Notes: generated from the sequence alone by a model not told the origin. A stretch of 64,000 bases of DNA from Lachnospiraceae bacterium (GCA_024685005.1 JAIKWF010000029.1:55778-119777), one strand, 5' to 3'. Positions 19,599 to 27,335 are shown, counted from the stretch's first letter. Translations and numbers: made by a program.

Positions 19599-19862
19599 TC
19601 AGCCCTGCAGACCTCTTGCCTGTCTGTCCATATCCTCAACCACGATATCGTAGATCTCCCCAAGGGTTCTGCAATACTCCAGAACCTTCCAGGGCTCGTT
19701 AGTATGGTAATGGATCTTGATCAGTTCTTCATCTCCCACCGCCAGAAGGGAATCTCCCACGAAATTCTTGGAGATGTAATCAAAGATTTCATCCTCGTCC
19801 AGATCCTCTCCTTCGATAAGAAGCTGGGTATCATAACGAAATTCAATGCTCTGCTCTGCCAT
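19599..19862 (-). CDS. Stand-alone FakA/YloV C-terminal-like domain protein (87 aa)
   Basis: An 87-residue soluble protein behind a perfect AAGGAGG. It resembles the C-terminal domain of the fatty-acid kinase subunit FakA (YloV, 'DAK2 fusion'): a Y-D-T-Q opening, the acidic DLDEDEIFDYI, then GDSLLAVGDEELIKIHYHTNEP and a V-L-E-Y-C segment, in the same order. The kinase DhaL domain is absent. It may be a free-standing accessory or regulator of fatty-acid or DegV-type lipid binding; that is inference. The tRNA-Leu gene lies 47 bases upstream and may be in the same transcript. Confidence 0.6.
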   Translation of the reverse strand: MAEQSIEFRYDTQLLIEGEDLDEDEIFDYISKNFVGDSLLAVGDEELIKIHYHTNEPWKVLEYCRTLGEIYDIVVEDMDRQARGLQG

Positions 19863-19908
19863 AAAAACCTCCTTATAAAAAATCGTTTCTCTGTTTCCGT
19901 TTCAAGAA

Positions 19909-19988
19909 TGCGGGTGACAGGACTTGAACCTGCACGGTCTCCCACCAGAACCTAAATCTGGCGCGTCTGCCAATTCCGCCACACCCGC
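19909..19988 (-). tRNA. tRNA-Leu (TAG)
   Basis: Cloverleaf with acceptor GCGGGTG/CACCCGC, discriminator A, anticodon loop TTTAGGT (anticodon TAG, codon CUA), a class II variable arm and the GGTTCAAGTCC T arm. CCA is not encoded. Confidence 0.95.
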
Positions 19989-19995
19989 GTGTTAC

Positions 19996-20228
19996 TATTT
20001 GCAAAATGATAACCTGTAGACTCCATATCCGCGTGCTCGCACGCAAGGAGATGGAGGATGCAGGGGATCGCCTGCGAAGCAGGAACCGCCTATGGCTGAG
20101 TAAAACAGTATGCGAAGCATACGATGAGCAGCTTTGCTGCGGGTTTTACGAACCCATAGGTGGTTTTTGCAAATGCAGTCTATAACCGCCTACGGCTGAG
20201 TAAAACTATCTCCTATTTGCAAATGCAG
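19996..20228. repeat. Multi-hairpin, repeat-rich element inside the tRNA cluster
   Basis: No gene here. It holds perfect short hairpins at 20031-20044 (GCGTGC/GCACGC) and 20071-20083 (CCTGC-GAA-GCAGG). It also holds a cloverleaf-like fold: outer arms 20084-20095 and 20154-20165 (12 bp, one wobble), inner arms 20100-20106 and 20143-20149, enclosing hairpins 20108-20122 (GTATGC-GAA-GCATAC) and 20128-20140 (GCAGC-TTT-GCTGC). A 23-base segment (AACCGCCTAyGGCTGAGTAAAAC) recurs 100 bases later at 20184-20206, and TTTGCAAATGCAG occurs at 20166 and 20216. It looks like a degenerate dispersed palindromic element or a structured RNA. Confidence 0.6.
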
Positions 20229-20279
20229 AAATAAAAAGAAAATCGCCGAACGCCTTGTTCCGGCCTTTCAGCGATTTTC
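20229..20279 (-). terminator. Terminator downstream of tRNA-Lys
   Basis: Minus-strand stem GAAAATCGC/GCGATTTTC with an inner G+C helix is followed by TTTTTATTTC. It starts 3 bases after tRNA-Lys, so it ends the six-tRNA transcript before the hairpin element and tRNA-Leu. Confidence 0.75.
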
Positions 20280-20281
20280 AG

Positions 20282-20354
20282 TGAGCCATCGGGGACTCGA
20301 ACCCCGGACAACTTGATTAAAAGTCAAGTGCTCTACCACCTGAGCTAATGGCCC
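20282..20354 (-). tRNA. tRNA-Lys (TTT)
   Basis: Acceptor GGGCCAT/ATGGCTC with one G-T pair, discriminator A, anticodon loop CTTTTAA (TTT), T arm GGGGTTCGAGTCCCC. CCA not encoded. Confidence 0.97.
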
Positions 20355-20363
20355 GAATATAAA

Positions 20364-20435
20364 CTGGGCTAGGCAGATTCGAACTGCCGAATGCAGGAGT
20401 CAAAGTCCTGTGCCTTACCGCTTGGCGATAGCCCA
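20364..20435 (-). tRNA. tRNA-Gln (TTG)
   Basis: Acceptor TGGGCTA/TAGCCCA, discriminator G, anticodon loop CTTTGAC (TTG), T arm GGCAGTTCGAATCTGCC. CCA not encoded. Confidence 0.97.
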
Positions 20436-20439
20436 TCAA

Positions 20440-20514
20440 GGTGGATAAAGGGATTCGAACCCTTGGCCTCCAGAGCCACAATCTGGCGCGCTAACCAGCT
20501 GCGCTATACCCACC
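20440..20514 (-). tRNA. tRNA-His (GTG)
   Basis: Acceptor GTGGGTA/TATCCAC, anticodon loop TTGTGGC (GTG). The extra 5' G(-1) and discriminator C73, both identity elements of histidine tRNAs, are present in the DNA. CCA not encoded. Confidence 0.97.
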
Positions 20515-20548
20515 ACAAAAAAATAAGGAAGGCTTCCCTCCCTCTGAG

Positions 20549-20622
<74 letters not shown>

Positions 20623-20750
20623 ATATTGAAGTTCCAAGTAGGTAATTGGAGACTGTCACGGCTATCCGCCCAAGCAGGGGCAAAGAAATTAACTCTACCC
20701 ATCGAAAGCATTCTATCTGGGTAGGAAACCACACTTTTGCGGTTTCCAAA

Positions 20751-20821
20751 AGCGGGTGATGGGAATCGAACCCACGTGTCCAGCTTGGAAGGCTGGTGTT
20801 CTACCATTGAACTACACCCGC
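20751..20821 (-). tRNA. tRNA-Gly (TCC)
   Basis: Acceptor GCGGGTG/CACCCGC, discriminator T, anticodon loop CTTCCAA (TCC). CCA not encoded. The 128-base spacer to tRNA-Arg holds a 7-bp hairpin (20724-20747) without a T run and nothing else recognisable. Confidence 0.97.
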
Positions 20822-20835
20822 AAAATATTGTCACA

Positions 20836-20910
20836 TCGGGGTGACAGGATTCGAACCTGCGACCTCCTGGTCCCAAACCAGGCGCTCTAGCCAAGCTGAG
20901 CCACACCCCG
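20836..20910 (-). tRNA. tRNA-Pro (TGG)
   Basis: Acceptor CGGGGTG/CACCCCG, discriminator A, anticodon loop TTTGGGA (TGG). It is the first gene of the tRNA transcript, about 30 bases after the promoter. CCA not encoded. Confidence 0.97.
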
Positions 20911-20943
20911 CAGTCATTGAATCCGAACCACAACGCACGATAA

Positions 20944-20972
20944 ATTATATTATATCACTAAGGACCTGTCAA
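20944..20972 (-). promoter_or_regulatory. Consensus promoter of the tRNA cluster
   Basis: On the minus strand a perfect TTGACA, exactly 17 bases, and a perfect TATAAT, ending 34 bases before tRNA-Pro. A full consensus sigma-A promoter fits high stable-RNA expression. Confidence 0.9.
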
Positions 20973-21010
20973 GCATTAAATCATCAAATTTTTTAAAAAA
21001 TTAAAAAAAC

Positions 21011-21514
21011 TTACAGATAGTTCTGATGAAAGTGGGCTTCGCCCGCCCTGTCGATCTCCATGATCAGATAGGAAGCCCTGCCGTTATCCTGTCTCGGCAG
21101 CGAGATACTGCCGGGATTGGCCAGGGTAATGTCCGATCCGATATTCAGATAGGGCCTGTGGGTATGGCCGAAAAAGGCCATGTCATACCCTCTCCCTTTG
21201 GCCTCTTCCTGCAGGATCAGCGGCGTTCCCGAAACCCCATACCGGTTTCCGTGGGTGACCAGCACCTTGTACCTGTCGATCATCAGTTCCCGCTCCAGCG
21301 GAAGCGATGGGGAAAAGTCACAATTTCCCCTGACGTAAACAAGCTTACTTCCCACGATCCTTTCGATATCTTCGGGCAAAGCCTCTAAATCCCCACAGTG
21401 GATGGTCAGGTCCGGGGATTTCATTTTCTTCATGAGTTGCTGCAGATTGGCCAGCCTGCCGTGACTGTCACTGATGATCAGTATGCGGCAGGGCCCTTTG
21501 ATCGCTGTTTCCAT
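21011..21514 (-). CDS. YfcE/MJ0936-family metallophosphoesterase
   Basis: A 167-residue calcineurin-like phosphodiesterase with all metal-binding motifs: D-S-H-G, H-C-G-D-L-E, R-G-N-C-D, V-T-H-G-N and G-H-T-H. It is the size of the YfcE group of small two-metal phosphodiesterases, whose natural substrate is poorly defined. It follows rdgB by 15 bases with AAGGAG upstream and is the last gene of the rlmL-amidase-rdgB operon. The rdgB-phosphoesterase neighbour pair is common in Clostridia (recalled). Confidence 0.92.
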   Translation of the reverse strand: METAIKGPCRILIISDSHGRLANLQQLMKKMKSPDLTIHCGDLEALPEDIERIVGSKLVYVRGNCDFSPSLPLERELMIDRYKVLVTHGNRYGVSGTPLILQEEAKGRGYDMAFFGHTHRPYLNIGSDITLANPGSISLPRQDNGRASYLIMEIDRAGEAHFHQNYL

Positions 21515-21529
21515 TCCGGAGTTTTCTCC

Positions 21530-22147
21530 TTATTTTTCTTCCTGCATCTGCCGGATTGTCTCTGCCATTTTCCGAAGGGCTTTCCCTCTGTGGCTGATGG
21601 CATTTTTTCCTTCTGTACTCAGCTGGCCCGAAGTCATGCCGTATTGGGGTAAAAAGAAGATGGGATCGTATCCGAATCCGTTCTCTCCGGCGGGCTCAAA
21701 GGCAATCTGCCCTTCCATGGTCTCCTTTACCACCTTCTCTTCTCTGCCGGGCCATACCAGCGCCATGGCGCAGACAAACCGGGCAGTTCTCTCCTCCGCC
21801 GGAAGGCCTGACAGCCGGCGCAGGATCTCCGCATTCTTGATATCGTAAGAAGTATCGTGTCCCATAAATCTGGCTGAATGGACGCCGGGCTCTTTTCCCA
21901 TGGCATCGATCTCCAGTCCGGAATCATCGGCCAAAGCCGGCATTCCCAGCGCCTGTGACACGCATCTTGCCTTGATCAGCGCATTTTCTTCAAAGGTCTC
22001 ACCGTTCTCATCGATCTCTCCCTGAAAGGAGGTCTCTGACAGAGGCACAATGCTCAGCCCCGTTCCCTCCAGGATCTTAGCTACCTCCCGCAGTTTTCCC
22101 GCATTGGAGCTTGCCAGGACGATCTGATCGTTATTCATCTTTTCCAT
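21530..22147 (-). CDS. rdgB: XTP/dITP diphosphatase (RdgB/HAM1 family)
   Basis: A 205-residue house-cleaning pyrophosphatase that removes ITP, dITP and XTP from the nucleotide pool. Visible motifs are SSNAGKLRE, FEENALIKAR, ADDSGLEID and GFGYDPIFF. The start at 22147 is kept because GGAGG lies 9 bases upstream, although a Met three codons later is possible. It overlaps the end of the amidase gene by 17 bases, so translation is coupled. Confidence 0.95.
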   Translation of the reverse strand: MEKMNNDQIVLASSNAGKLREVAKILEGTGLSIVPLSETSFQGEIDENGETFEENALIKARCVSQALGMPALADDSGLEIDAMGKEPGVHSARFMGHDTSYDIKNAEILRRLSGLPAEERTARFVCAMALVWPGREEKVVKETMEGQIAFEPAGENGFGYDPIFFLPQYGMTSGQLSTEGKNAISHRGKALRKMAETIRQMQEEK

Positions 22148-22961
22148 TTCTGCTTTCCTCCATTTTCGTAAAGGCCGTCATAACGCCTTCTGCTATACCT
22201 TCCGCAAGACGCTGTCTGTAATCCTCCCGGGATAAAAGACGTACTTCCTGCATATTGCTGATACATCCCAGGGAAATGTCCGTTCCCGGCACCATGATCT
22301 TGCGAAGGGTTGTGCTTTCTTCCTTACTTTCTATGCCCAGTGCTTTTTCATTGGCCTTTTGGGATATGGAGCTTACCATATCATAAGCAAAGGTCCCGCT
22401 GTCGTACTCCGGCATATAAAAATCCTCATTATAGGAAGCGCTGATACCATAGATTGCCGAATCCTGCTGACTGTCCAGATGCAGGCCCACAAACAGATCC
22501 GCAGGGATATCATTTGCTGAAGCTACCCTGTCATCTTCCGGCACATCTGTATCGTCCCTTCTTGTCAGCACTGTATACACTTCCTTTTCCTGCAGGATCT
22601 TCTCAGCCCGAAGCGCTACATCCAAAACGATCTCTTTTTCCGTGATCTCTTTTTGCACTCCCGCATCTTCCCATCTGGCCCACAGGCCCTTCCGGTCGCC
22701 GCCGCAGGCAGGATCCAAAACTACGATGCGGGGATAGAGTCCGCGCAGATCCTCCCCTTCTTTTTCGCCCTGCTCTTCCTTTGCCGCGTCATTATCCGAC
22801 ACTGACGTACCATTCTCCGGCTCTCCGGGAAGTTCCACTTTTGCCTGACCGCTTCCTTCTTCCGGCTTTTCTTTTTTTCCGGCCATCAACATCCCACCGA
22901 AAAACAGAGCAAACACCAGCAGGGAAAGCACCACATAAAAAACTGCCGTCCTTCCTTTCAT
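22131..22961 (-). CDS. N-acetylmuramoyl-L-alanine amidase-like protein, zinc site degenerate
   Basis: A 276-residue protein with an N-terminal membrane anchor (about 6-27), an acidic linker and an Amidase_3 (CwlD/LytC-type) fold: VLDPACGG, LTRRDD, ASANDIPADLFVGLHLDS, LGCISNMQE. In active enzymes the first zinc ligand is the His of DPGHGG; here it is Cys86. The catalytic Glu of the E-L-G-F-L-S-N motif is Ser230. The second Glu (about 110) and His161 remain. It is probably inactive or altered, perhaps a binding or regulatory protein at the cell wall. It overlaps rlmL by 4 bases (ATGA) and rdgB by 17. Confidence 0.8.
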   Translation of the reverse strand: MKGRTAVFYVVLSLLVFALFFGGMLMAGKKEKPEEGSGQAKVELPGEPENGTSVSDNDAAKEEQGEKEGEDLRGLYPRIVVLDPACGGDRKGLWARWEDAGVQKEITEKEIVLDVALRAEKILQEKEVYTVLTRRDDTDVPEDDRVASANDIPADLFVGLHLDSQQDSAIYGISASYNEDFYMPEYDSGTFAYDMVSSISQKANEKALGIESKEESTTLRKIMVPGTDISLGCISNMQEVRLLSREDYRQRLAEGIAEGVMTAFTKMEESRNGKDE

Positions 22962-24121
22962 GATCTGCCCTCACCTCTTGCGGATCCGGGTTTCGGTCCG
23001 GGGAATGAATAGAAGTAGGTCTTCAACATTCCGTTATACAGCTTCCTGTTCTTTGCCGGTTTCATTCCCAGATCTTTTACCGCATCCTCATATCCTGTGA
23101 TCATATACATCGACCAGCAGTCAAGGGCTTTAAACCGCTGTCCCAGTGTGGTATAAATCTCCCTTAATTCCGACTTTTCGGAAAGTCTCTCACCGTACGG
23201 CGGATTGGTTATGATAAAGCCGTATTTCCCCGGATGCGACAGCTCGCTGACAGGGCGCTTTTGAAAATGAATATACTTTTCCACACCGGCTGTTTTGGCA
23301 TTTTCTCTTGCCACCCGTATTACTTTTTCATCAATATCATATCCCTGGATGTCCGGCATATCGGAAGTATCCACCATATCCTGTGCTTCATCAACACAGT
23401 CATACCATTGTTTTTTCGGGATCAGATTCGTCCAGTTCTCCGATAAGAAGCTTCTGTTTGCGCCGGGTGCGATACCCGCTGCCATAAGCGCCGCTTCAAT
23501 GGGGAATGTTCCGCTGCCGCAAAAAGGATCCACCAGGATCCGGTTTTTCTTCCAGGGGGTCAGCATGATCAGAGACGCCGCAAGGTTTTCCTGCAGAGGC
23601 GCCTTTGCAGCCAAAAGCCTGTAGCCTCTTTTGTGCAGGGATTCTCCCGTGGTATCGATCCCTACGGTCACAACATCTTTTTTAATGAAGACTCTGACCG
23701 GATAAGAAGCCCCAGTCTCCGGAAACCAGTCTATGCCATAATGCTCGCGCATTCGCTCCACCATGGCTTTTTTCATAATGGACTGAATATCCGAAGGAGA
23801 AAATAGTTTGCTCTTCACACTGGCTGCTTTTGCCACCCAGAATTTGGCATCTTTTTCGAAATAACTTTCCCAGGGGATCGCTTTTGTCCCTTCAAATAAT
23901 TCCTCAAATGACTGCGCCGTAAAAGAGCCTGCGTTGATCAGAATACGTTCCGCACTGCGCAAAAAAATATTCGCCCTGCAAACCGCTTCTTCATCGCCGC
24001 CAAAACTTACTCTGCCGTCGTCTACAGCAGTGATCTCATAGCCCAGATCAATGATTTCCCGTTTTAAAACTGCCTCCATACCGAAGTGGCAGGGGGCGAT
24101 TAATTCCATTTTTCTTCCCAT
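22958..24121 (-). CDS. THUMP-domain class I SAM-dependent RNA methyltransferase (RlmL/YpsC-like)
   Basis: A 387-residue enzyme likely to methylate the N2 of a guanine in 23S rRNA. The N-terminal THUMP region (about 50-165) is followed by a Rossmann methyltransferase domain with the SAM motif VDPFCGSGTFPIEAA and the base-methylation motif N-P-P-Y-G-E-R. Length matches YpsC-type proteins without the second RlmK domain. It is the first gene of the four-gene operon with the amidase-like gene, rdgB and the phosphoesterase. Confidence 0.92.
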   Translation of the reverse strand: MGRKMELIAPCHFGMEAVLKREIIDLGYEITAVDDGRVSFGGDEEAVCRANIFLRSAERILINAGSFTAQSFEELFEGTKAIPWESYFEKDAKFWVAKAASVKSKLFSPSDIQSIMKKAMVERMREHYGIDWFPETGASYPVRVFIKKDVVTVGIDTTGESLHKRGYRLLAAKAPLQENLAASLIMLTPWKKNRILVDPFCGSGTFPIEAALMAAGIAPGANRSFLSENWTNLIPKKQWYDCVDEAQDMVDTSDMPDIQGYDIDEKVIRVARENAKTAGVEKYIHFQKRPVSELSHPGKYGFIITNPPYGERLSEKSELREIYTTLGQRFKALDCWSMYMITGYEDAVKDLGMKPAKNRKLYNGMLKTYFYSFPGPKPGSARGEGRS

Positions 24122-24258
24122 TTTATCCTTTTTCTTTTTTCATAATAAACTTTATAGTTTTTTAATACCTTTTGGGGGTCTAAGCTATTGCACCAAACGG
24201 CAAAAAGCCATATAATAATATCAGCAACAGCAATCCCCCAATAAGTTGTTGCTAACAA
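24100..24258 (-). CDS. Possible small membrane protein ORF (52 codons, TTG start)
   Basis: An open frame upstream of and overlapping the rlmL-like start. It would need a TTG start (24258), with only a weak purine stretch before it. The product has one hydrophobic segment (about residues 6-23, rich in I, W and V) followed by a basic tail, the layout of a small membrane protein. No family is recognised. It could equally be chance or the remnant of a longer gene. Confidence 0.2.
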   Translation of the reverse strand: MLATTYWGIAVADIIIWLFAVWCNSLDPQKVLKNYKVYYEKRKRIKWEEKWN

Positions 24259-24278
24259 AGTTTCTTAATTTATACTCC

Positions 24279-24310
24279 CCAAAACAACCCGTCACCCCTG
24301 GCGGGTTGTT
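24279..24310 (-). terminator. Terminator downstream of the YesL-DUF1700 operon
   Basis: A perfect 9-bp stem (AACAACCCG/CGGGTTGTT) followed on the minus strand by TTTTGGGG. The T run is short, so it is a moderate terminator 33 bases after the DUF1700 gene. Confidence 0.6.
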
Positions 24311-24342
24311 ACCATTTCAGGGACTGTTTTCTTTCGGTTTTT

Positions 24343-24753
24343 CTACCGCCTCAGCTTTTTGATCATAAGCAAAATACAAATTACAGGGATCAGTATCGGC
24401 ATATATTTCAGCGCCGCATGAAACAAAAGCGCGATCACCAGAAGCACTATAAGGAGCACTGCAAGGAGCACGCCCACAACGATCATAAACCCTCTGCTTT
24501 GCGCATCAGCTTCATCACTTTTCATGTCGCTGACCACTTCCCCTTCATACACTTCCGGCTGGGATGCAATAACGCTTTTTGCAAGAAGCGCGGGATCCCC
24601 CAGGTTAGCAAGTACTAATTCTTCAGGATCTCCTTTTACGATCTGCGAATCTATATATTCCTTATAGTAGCTGATCGTTTCCTGCTGTACAGCCGGTGAA
24701 ACTCTTCCGCTCAGACTTCTGCTGATGCAATCTACGTATTCTGTTTTATTCAT
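24343..24753 (-). CDS. DUF1700/HAAS-domain membrane protein
   Basis: A 136-residue protein. The N-terminal 55 residues form the HAAS/DUF1700 helical unit (YKEYIDSQIVKGDPEE, then LGDPALLAKSV), followed by a linker and two membrane segments (about 89-111 and 115-131). Such domains are often coupled to PadR-type regulators or to membrane protein partners. Here the partner is the YesL-family gene directly upstream: the two overlap by 4 bases (ATGA). Role unknown; a membrane stress or envelope function is a guess. Confidence 0.75.
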   Translation of the reverse strand: MNKTEYVDCISRSLSGRVSPAVQQETISYYKEYIDSQIVKGDPEELVLANLGDPALLAKSVIASQPEVYEGEVVSDMKSDEADAQSRGFMIVVGVLLAVLLIVLLVIALLFHAALKYMPILIPVICILLMIKKLRR

Positions 24754-25472
24754 TTTTCTCTCTCCTGTTCCAGCTCGTCAAACATCTTTCTAAGGATCAT
24801 GGAGTTACTGTATGTGACCAGGGAAACAACGATAAACATCCACGCATACCATCCGTAATACAGCACCTTGGGATTGGAAATGGTAAGCAGTGCCGGTGCA
24901 ATCCAGGAAAAGAACACTCTGAACCATACGCCGATCTTCTGATAAGAAAGGAGCAGTGCATTTTTAAAATATGCAAAGGTCTTGTTTTCGTATCTTGCGA
25001 TCAACGGGAAAACCAGCGGTACCGTAAAGCAAAGCAGTACCAGTTCAATACCGATCAGGGCGATCATCAGCGCAAGCACGGTGCCTTTTGTTGTCACCAT
25101 ATAGCAATACTCACCCCAGATTCCCGCAAGGACTGCGATCACAATGACCCAGGCTTTGGTAGCCGGAACAAAATCCCTGGCAAAATATTTCCAAAAGGAT
25201 TTTATCGCCTCTCCCTCTTCTTTTCTTACGATCTTCAGCATCACCCGGTATAGCGCCGTCATGGCAGCGCCCATGGTCACAATTGGGATCGATGCCACAA
25301 AAAAGCAGATGTTTAAAAATACCAGATCTCCGAAGATATCCATAAAGGCCAGTACTTTTTCCTTTCTGGTCCTTGGCATTTCCACATCATATCTTTCCGC
25401 TTCCGGATTTACGATGGAATCTTCTTCCTGCTGCAACTTTTCTGTTTCTTCCGTTTCCAATGTCAGTTTCAT
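24750..25472 (-). CDS. YesL family (DUF624) membrane protein
   Basis: A 240-residue protein with a charged N-terminal 40 residues and about five hydrophobic segments, matching the YesL/DUF624 pattern (FLNICFFVASIPIVTMGAAMTALY). YesL proteins are often encoded with carbohydrate ABC importers, but here the partner is a DUF1700 protein. Function unknown. It is divergent from the T-box-regulated tryptophan synthase gene. Confidence 0.8.
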   Translation of the reverse strand: MKLTLETEETEKLQQEEDSIVNPEAERYDVEMPRTRKEKVLAFMDIFGDLVFLNICFFVASIPIVTMGAAMTALYRVMLKIVRKEEGEAIKSFWKYFARDFVPATKAWVIVIAVLAGIWGEYCYMVTTKGTVLALMIALIGIELVLLCFTVPLVFPLIARYENKTFAYFKNALLLSYQKIGVWFRVFFSWIAPALLTISNPKVLYYGWYAWMFIVVSLVTYSNSMILRKMFDELEQEREK

Positions 25473-25564
25473 TTGTAACTCAATCCTGTTATCTGTTTTT
25501 ATGCATTGTCATTTTCGCATACATAGATGAGTATATCACAGAACCGGAGGTCATGTATAGTTGC

Positions 25565-25593
25565 TTGACACACATTTTCAAGTATGCTACCAT
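25565..25593 (+). promoter_or_regulatory. Promoter of the T-box/trpB2 transcript
   Basis: Perfect TTGACA, 17 bases, TACCAT (four of six). Transcription would begin about 25600, exactly where the T-box leader starts. Confidence 0.7.
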
Positions 25594-25598
25594 TTGAT

Positions 25599-25871
25599 AA
25601 ACCGATGAGAAAGAGTGAGTAGGTTCGGAACCGTTTTTTCACAGAGAGCCGCGGATGGTGGGATCGCGGCAGGAAGCGCCGGATTGAATGGGCTTTCGAG
25701 GGCGACCGGAAATGTTGTCACAGGCAGCAGATTATGGGAGACGGAGCAGCATCTTCGTAAACAAGTGCAGCACATGTCAGTGTGTATTGAGTGGGTATGA
25801 AAGTACCAAGCCGGGTGGCACCGCAGGATATAACCTGTCCCAGCAAACAGTTGCAGGGGCAGTTTTTTTAT
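25599..25871 (+). ncRNA. T-box leader with Trp (UGG) specifier
   Basis: A tRNA-sensing leader about 270 bases long. It has the Stem I AGAGAG element, a GAA-TGG-GCTTTCGAG specifier loop on the 3' side (specifier TGG at 25689-25691), and the diagnostic T-box sequence GGGTGGCACCGC at 25813-25824. A terminator follows: stem CTGTCCC/GGGGCAG (25835-25841 and 25856-25862) followed by seven T. Uncharged tRNA-Trp should favour the antiterminator and turn on the tryptophan synthase gene 38 bases further on. Specifier and downstream gene agree. Confidence 0.93.
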
Positions 25872-25908
25872 TGCCCCAACATCATTCACTCATGAAAGGA
25901 GTTACCTT

Positions 25909-27285
25909 ATGAACAAGCAAGAGATTCCCTACAAGATTTATCTGGAAGAACAGGAAATGCCTAAGCAGTGGTACAATGTCCGGGGCGATATGAAGAAAAA
26001 GCCCGCACCTTTGCTCAATCCCGGCACCCTTCAGCCTTTAAAGCAGGAGGATCTGGAAGGAATTTTCTGCAGCGAACTGTGCAAGCAGGAGCTGGATGAC
26101 ACAACACGTTTTTTTGATATCCCCGAGGAGATCCGTTCTTTCTATAAGATGTATCGTCCCTCACCTTTAGTCAGGGCTTACTGTCTGGAGGAAAAGCTGG
26201 GCACACCGGCTCATATTTACTATAAATTCGAAGGCAACAACACCTCCGGCAGTCACAAGTTAAACTCTGCCATCGCTCAGGCTTACTACGCTAAAAAGCA
26301 GGGCCTTAAAGGTGTTACCACGGAAACCGGTGCAGGTCAGTGGGGTACCGCTCTTTCCATGGCATGCTCCTATTTCGATCTGGACTGCCAGGTATATATG
26401 GTAAAGGTTTCTTACGAACAAAAACCCTTCCGTCGCGAGGTAATGCGCACCTATGGCGCAACCGTAACCCCCTCCCCTTCCATGAACACGGAAGTGGGCC
26501 GGAAGATCAATGCTGAGTTCCCGGGAACAAACGGTTCTTTGGGATGTGCTATTTCCGAGGCAGTGGAAGCCGCTACAAAGCAGGAAGGTTATCGCTACGT
26601 TCTCGGTTCCGTTTTATCCCAGGTACTGCTCCATCAGTCCGTCATCGGTCTTGAAACCAAGGCAGCCCTTGATAAATACGGGATCAAAGCAGACATGATC
26701 ATCGGATGCGCCGGCGGCGGATCTAACTTAGGCGGTCTGATCGCTCCTTTTGCAGGCGAGATCCTGCGTGGCGAAGCAGACTATGATATCATCGCCGTAG
26801 AGCCTGCTTCCTGTCCTTCTCTGACAAGAGGAAAATACGCTTACGATTTCTGTGATACCGGTAAGGTTTGTCCTCTTGCAAAAATGTACACCTTAGGATC
26901 CGGCTTTATGCCTTCTCCCAATCACGCCGGCGGTCTTCGCTATCACGGCATGAGCAGCATCGTTTCCGAGCTTTACGATCAGAAGATCCTCCGTGCCGTT
27001 TCCGCAGAACAGACCGAGGTATTCAAGGCAGCCACCCAGTTTGCAAGGACCGAAGGCATCCTGCCTGCTCCCGAATCCAGCCATGCCATTAAGGTTGCCA
27101 TCGACGAGGCATTAAAATGCAAAGAAACCGGAGAAGCCAAGAACATTGTCTTTGGTCTGACCGGCACCGGTTATTTCGATATGGTAGCCTATGCGAAGTA
27201 TAACGACGGAGAGATGACGGATTACATCCCTTCGGATGCAGATCTGGAAAAATCCTTCTCCCAGATGCCTGTTGTGAATCTGTAA
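25909..27285 (+). CDS. Tryptophan synthase beta chain, TrpB2 type
   Basis: A 458-residue PLP enzyme that condenses indole with serine. The PLP lysine is in SGSHKLNSA, with the E-T-G-A-G-Q-W-G loop and a glycine-rich CAGGGSNLGG phosphate site. The length and the extra N-terminal region (with YRPSPLVRA) mark the TrpB2 group rather than the roughly 400-residue TrpB1 that pairs with TrpA. No trpA or other trp gene is nearby, so it may salvage free indole. Preceded by AAAGGAG and controlled by the Trp T-box. Confidence 0.93.
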   Translation: MNKQEIPYKIYLEEQEMPKQWYNVRGDMKKKPAPLLNPGTLQPLKQEDLEGIFCSELCKQELDDTTRFFDIPEEIRSFYKMYRPSPLVRAYCLEEKLGTPAHIYYKFEGNNTSGSHKLNSAIAQAYYAKKQGLKGVTTETGAGQWGTALSMACSYFDLDCQVYMVKVSYEQKPFRREVMRTYGATVTPSPSMNTEVGRKINAEFPGTNGSLGCAISEAVEAATKQEGYRYVLGSVLSQVLLHQSVIGLETKAALDKYGIKADMIIGCAGGGSNLGGLIAPFAGEILRGEADYDIIAVEPASCPSLTRGKYAYDFCDTGKVCPLAKMYTLGSGFMPSPNHAGGLRYHGMSSIVSELYDQKILRAVSAEQTEVFKAATQFARTEGILPAPESSHAIKVAIDEALKCKETGEAKNIVFGLTGTGYFDMVAYAKYNDGEMTDYIPSDADLEKSFSQMPVVNL

Positions 27286-27335
27286 AAAGCGCCGGTACAC
27301 GGCCGCTAACAGATTCGTCTCAACGCAAATGATAA

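Noticed and set aside
20084..20165. Eighth tRNA or tRNA pseudogene
   Set aside because: The fold is cloverleaf-like, but there is no GGTTCRA T-loop, no anticodon-loop pattern and the arm lengths are wrong.
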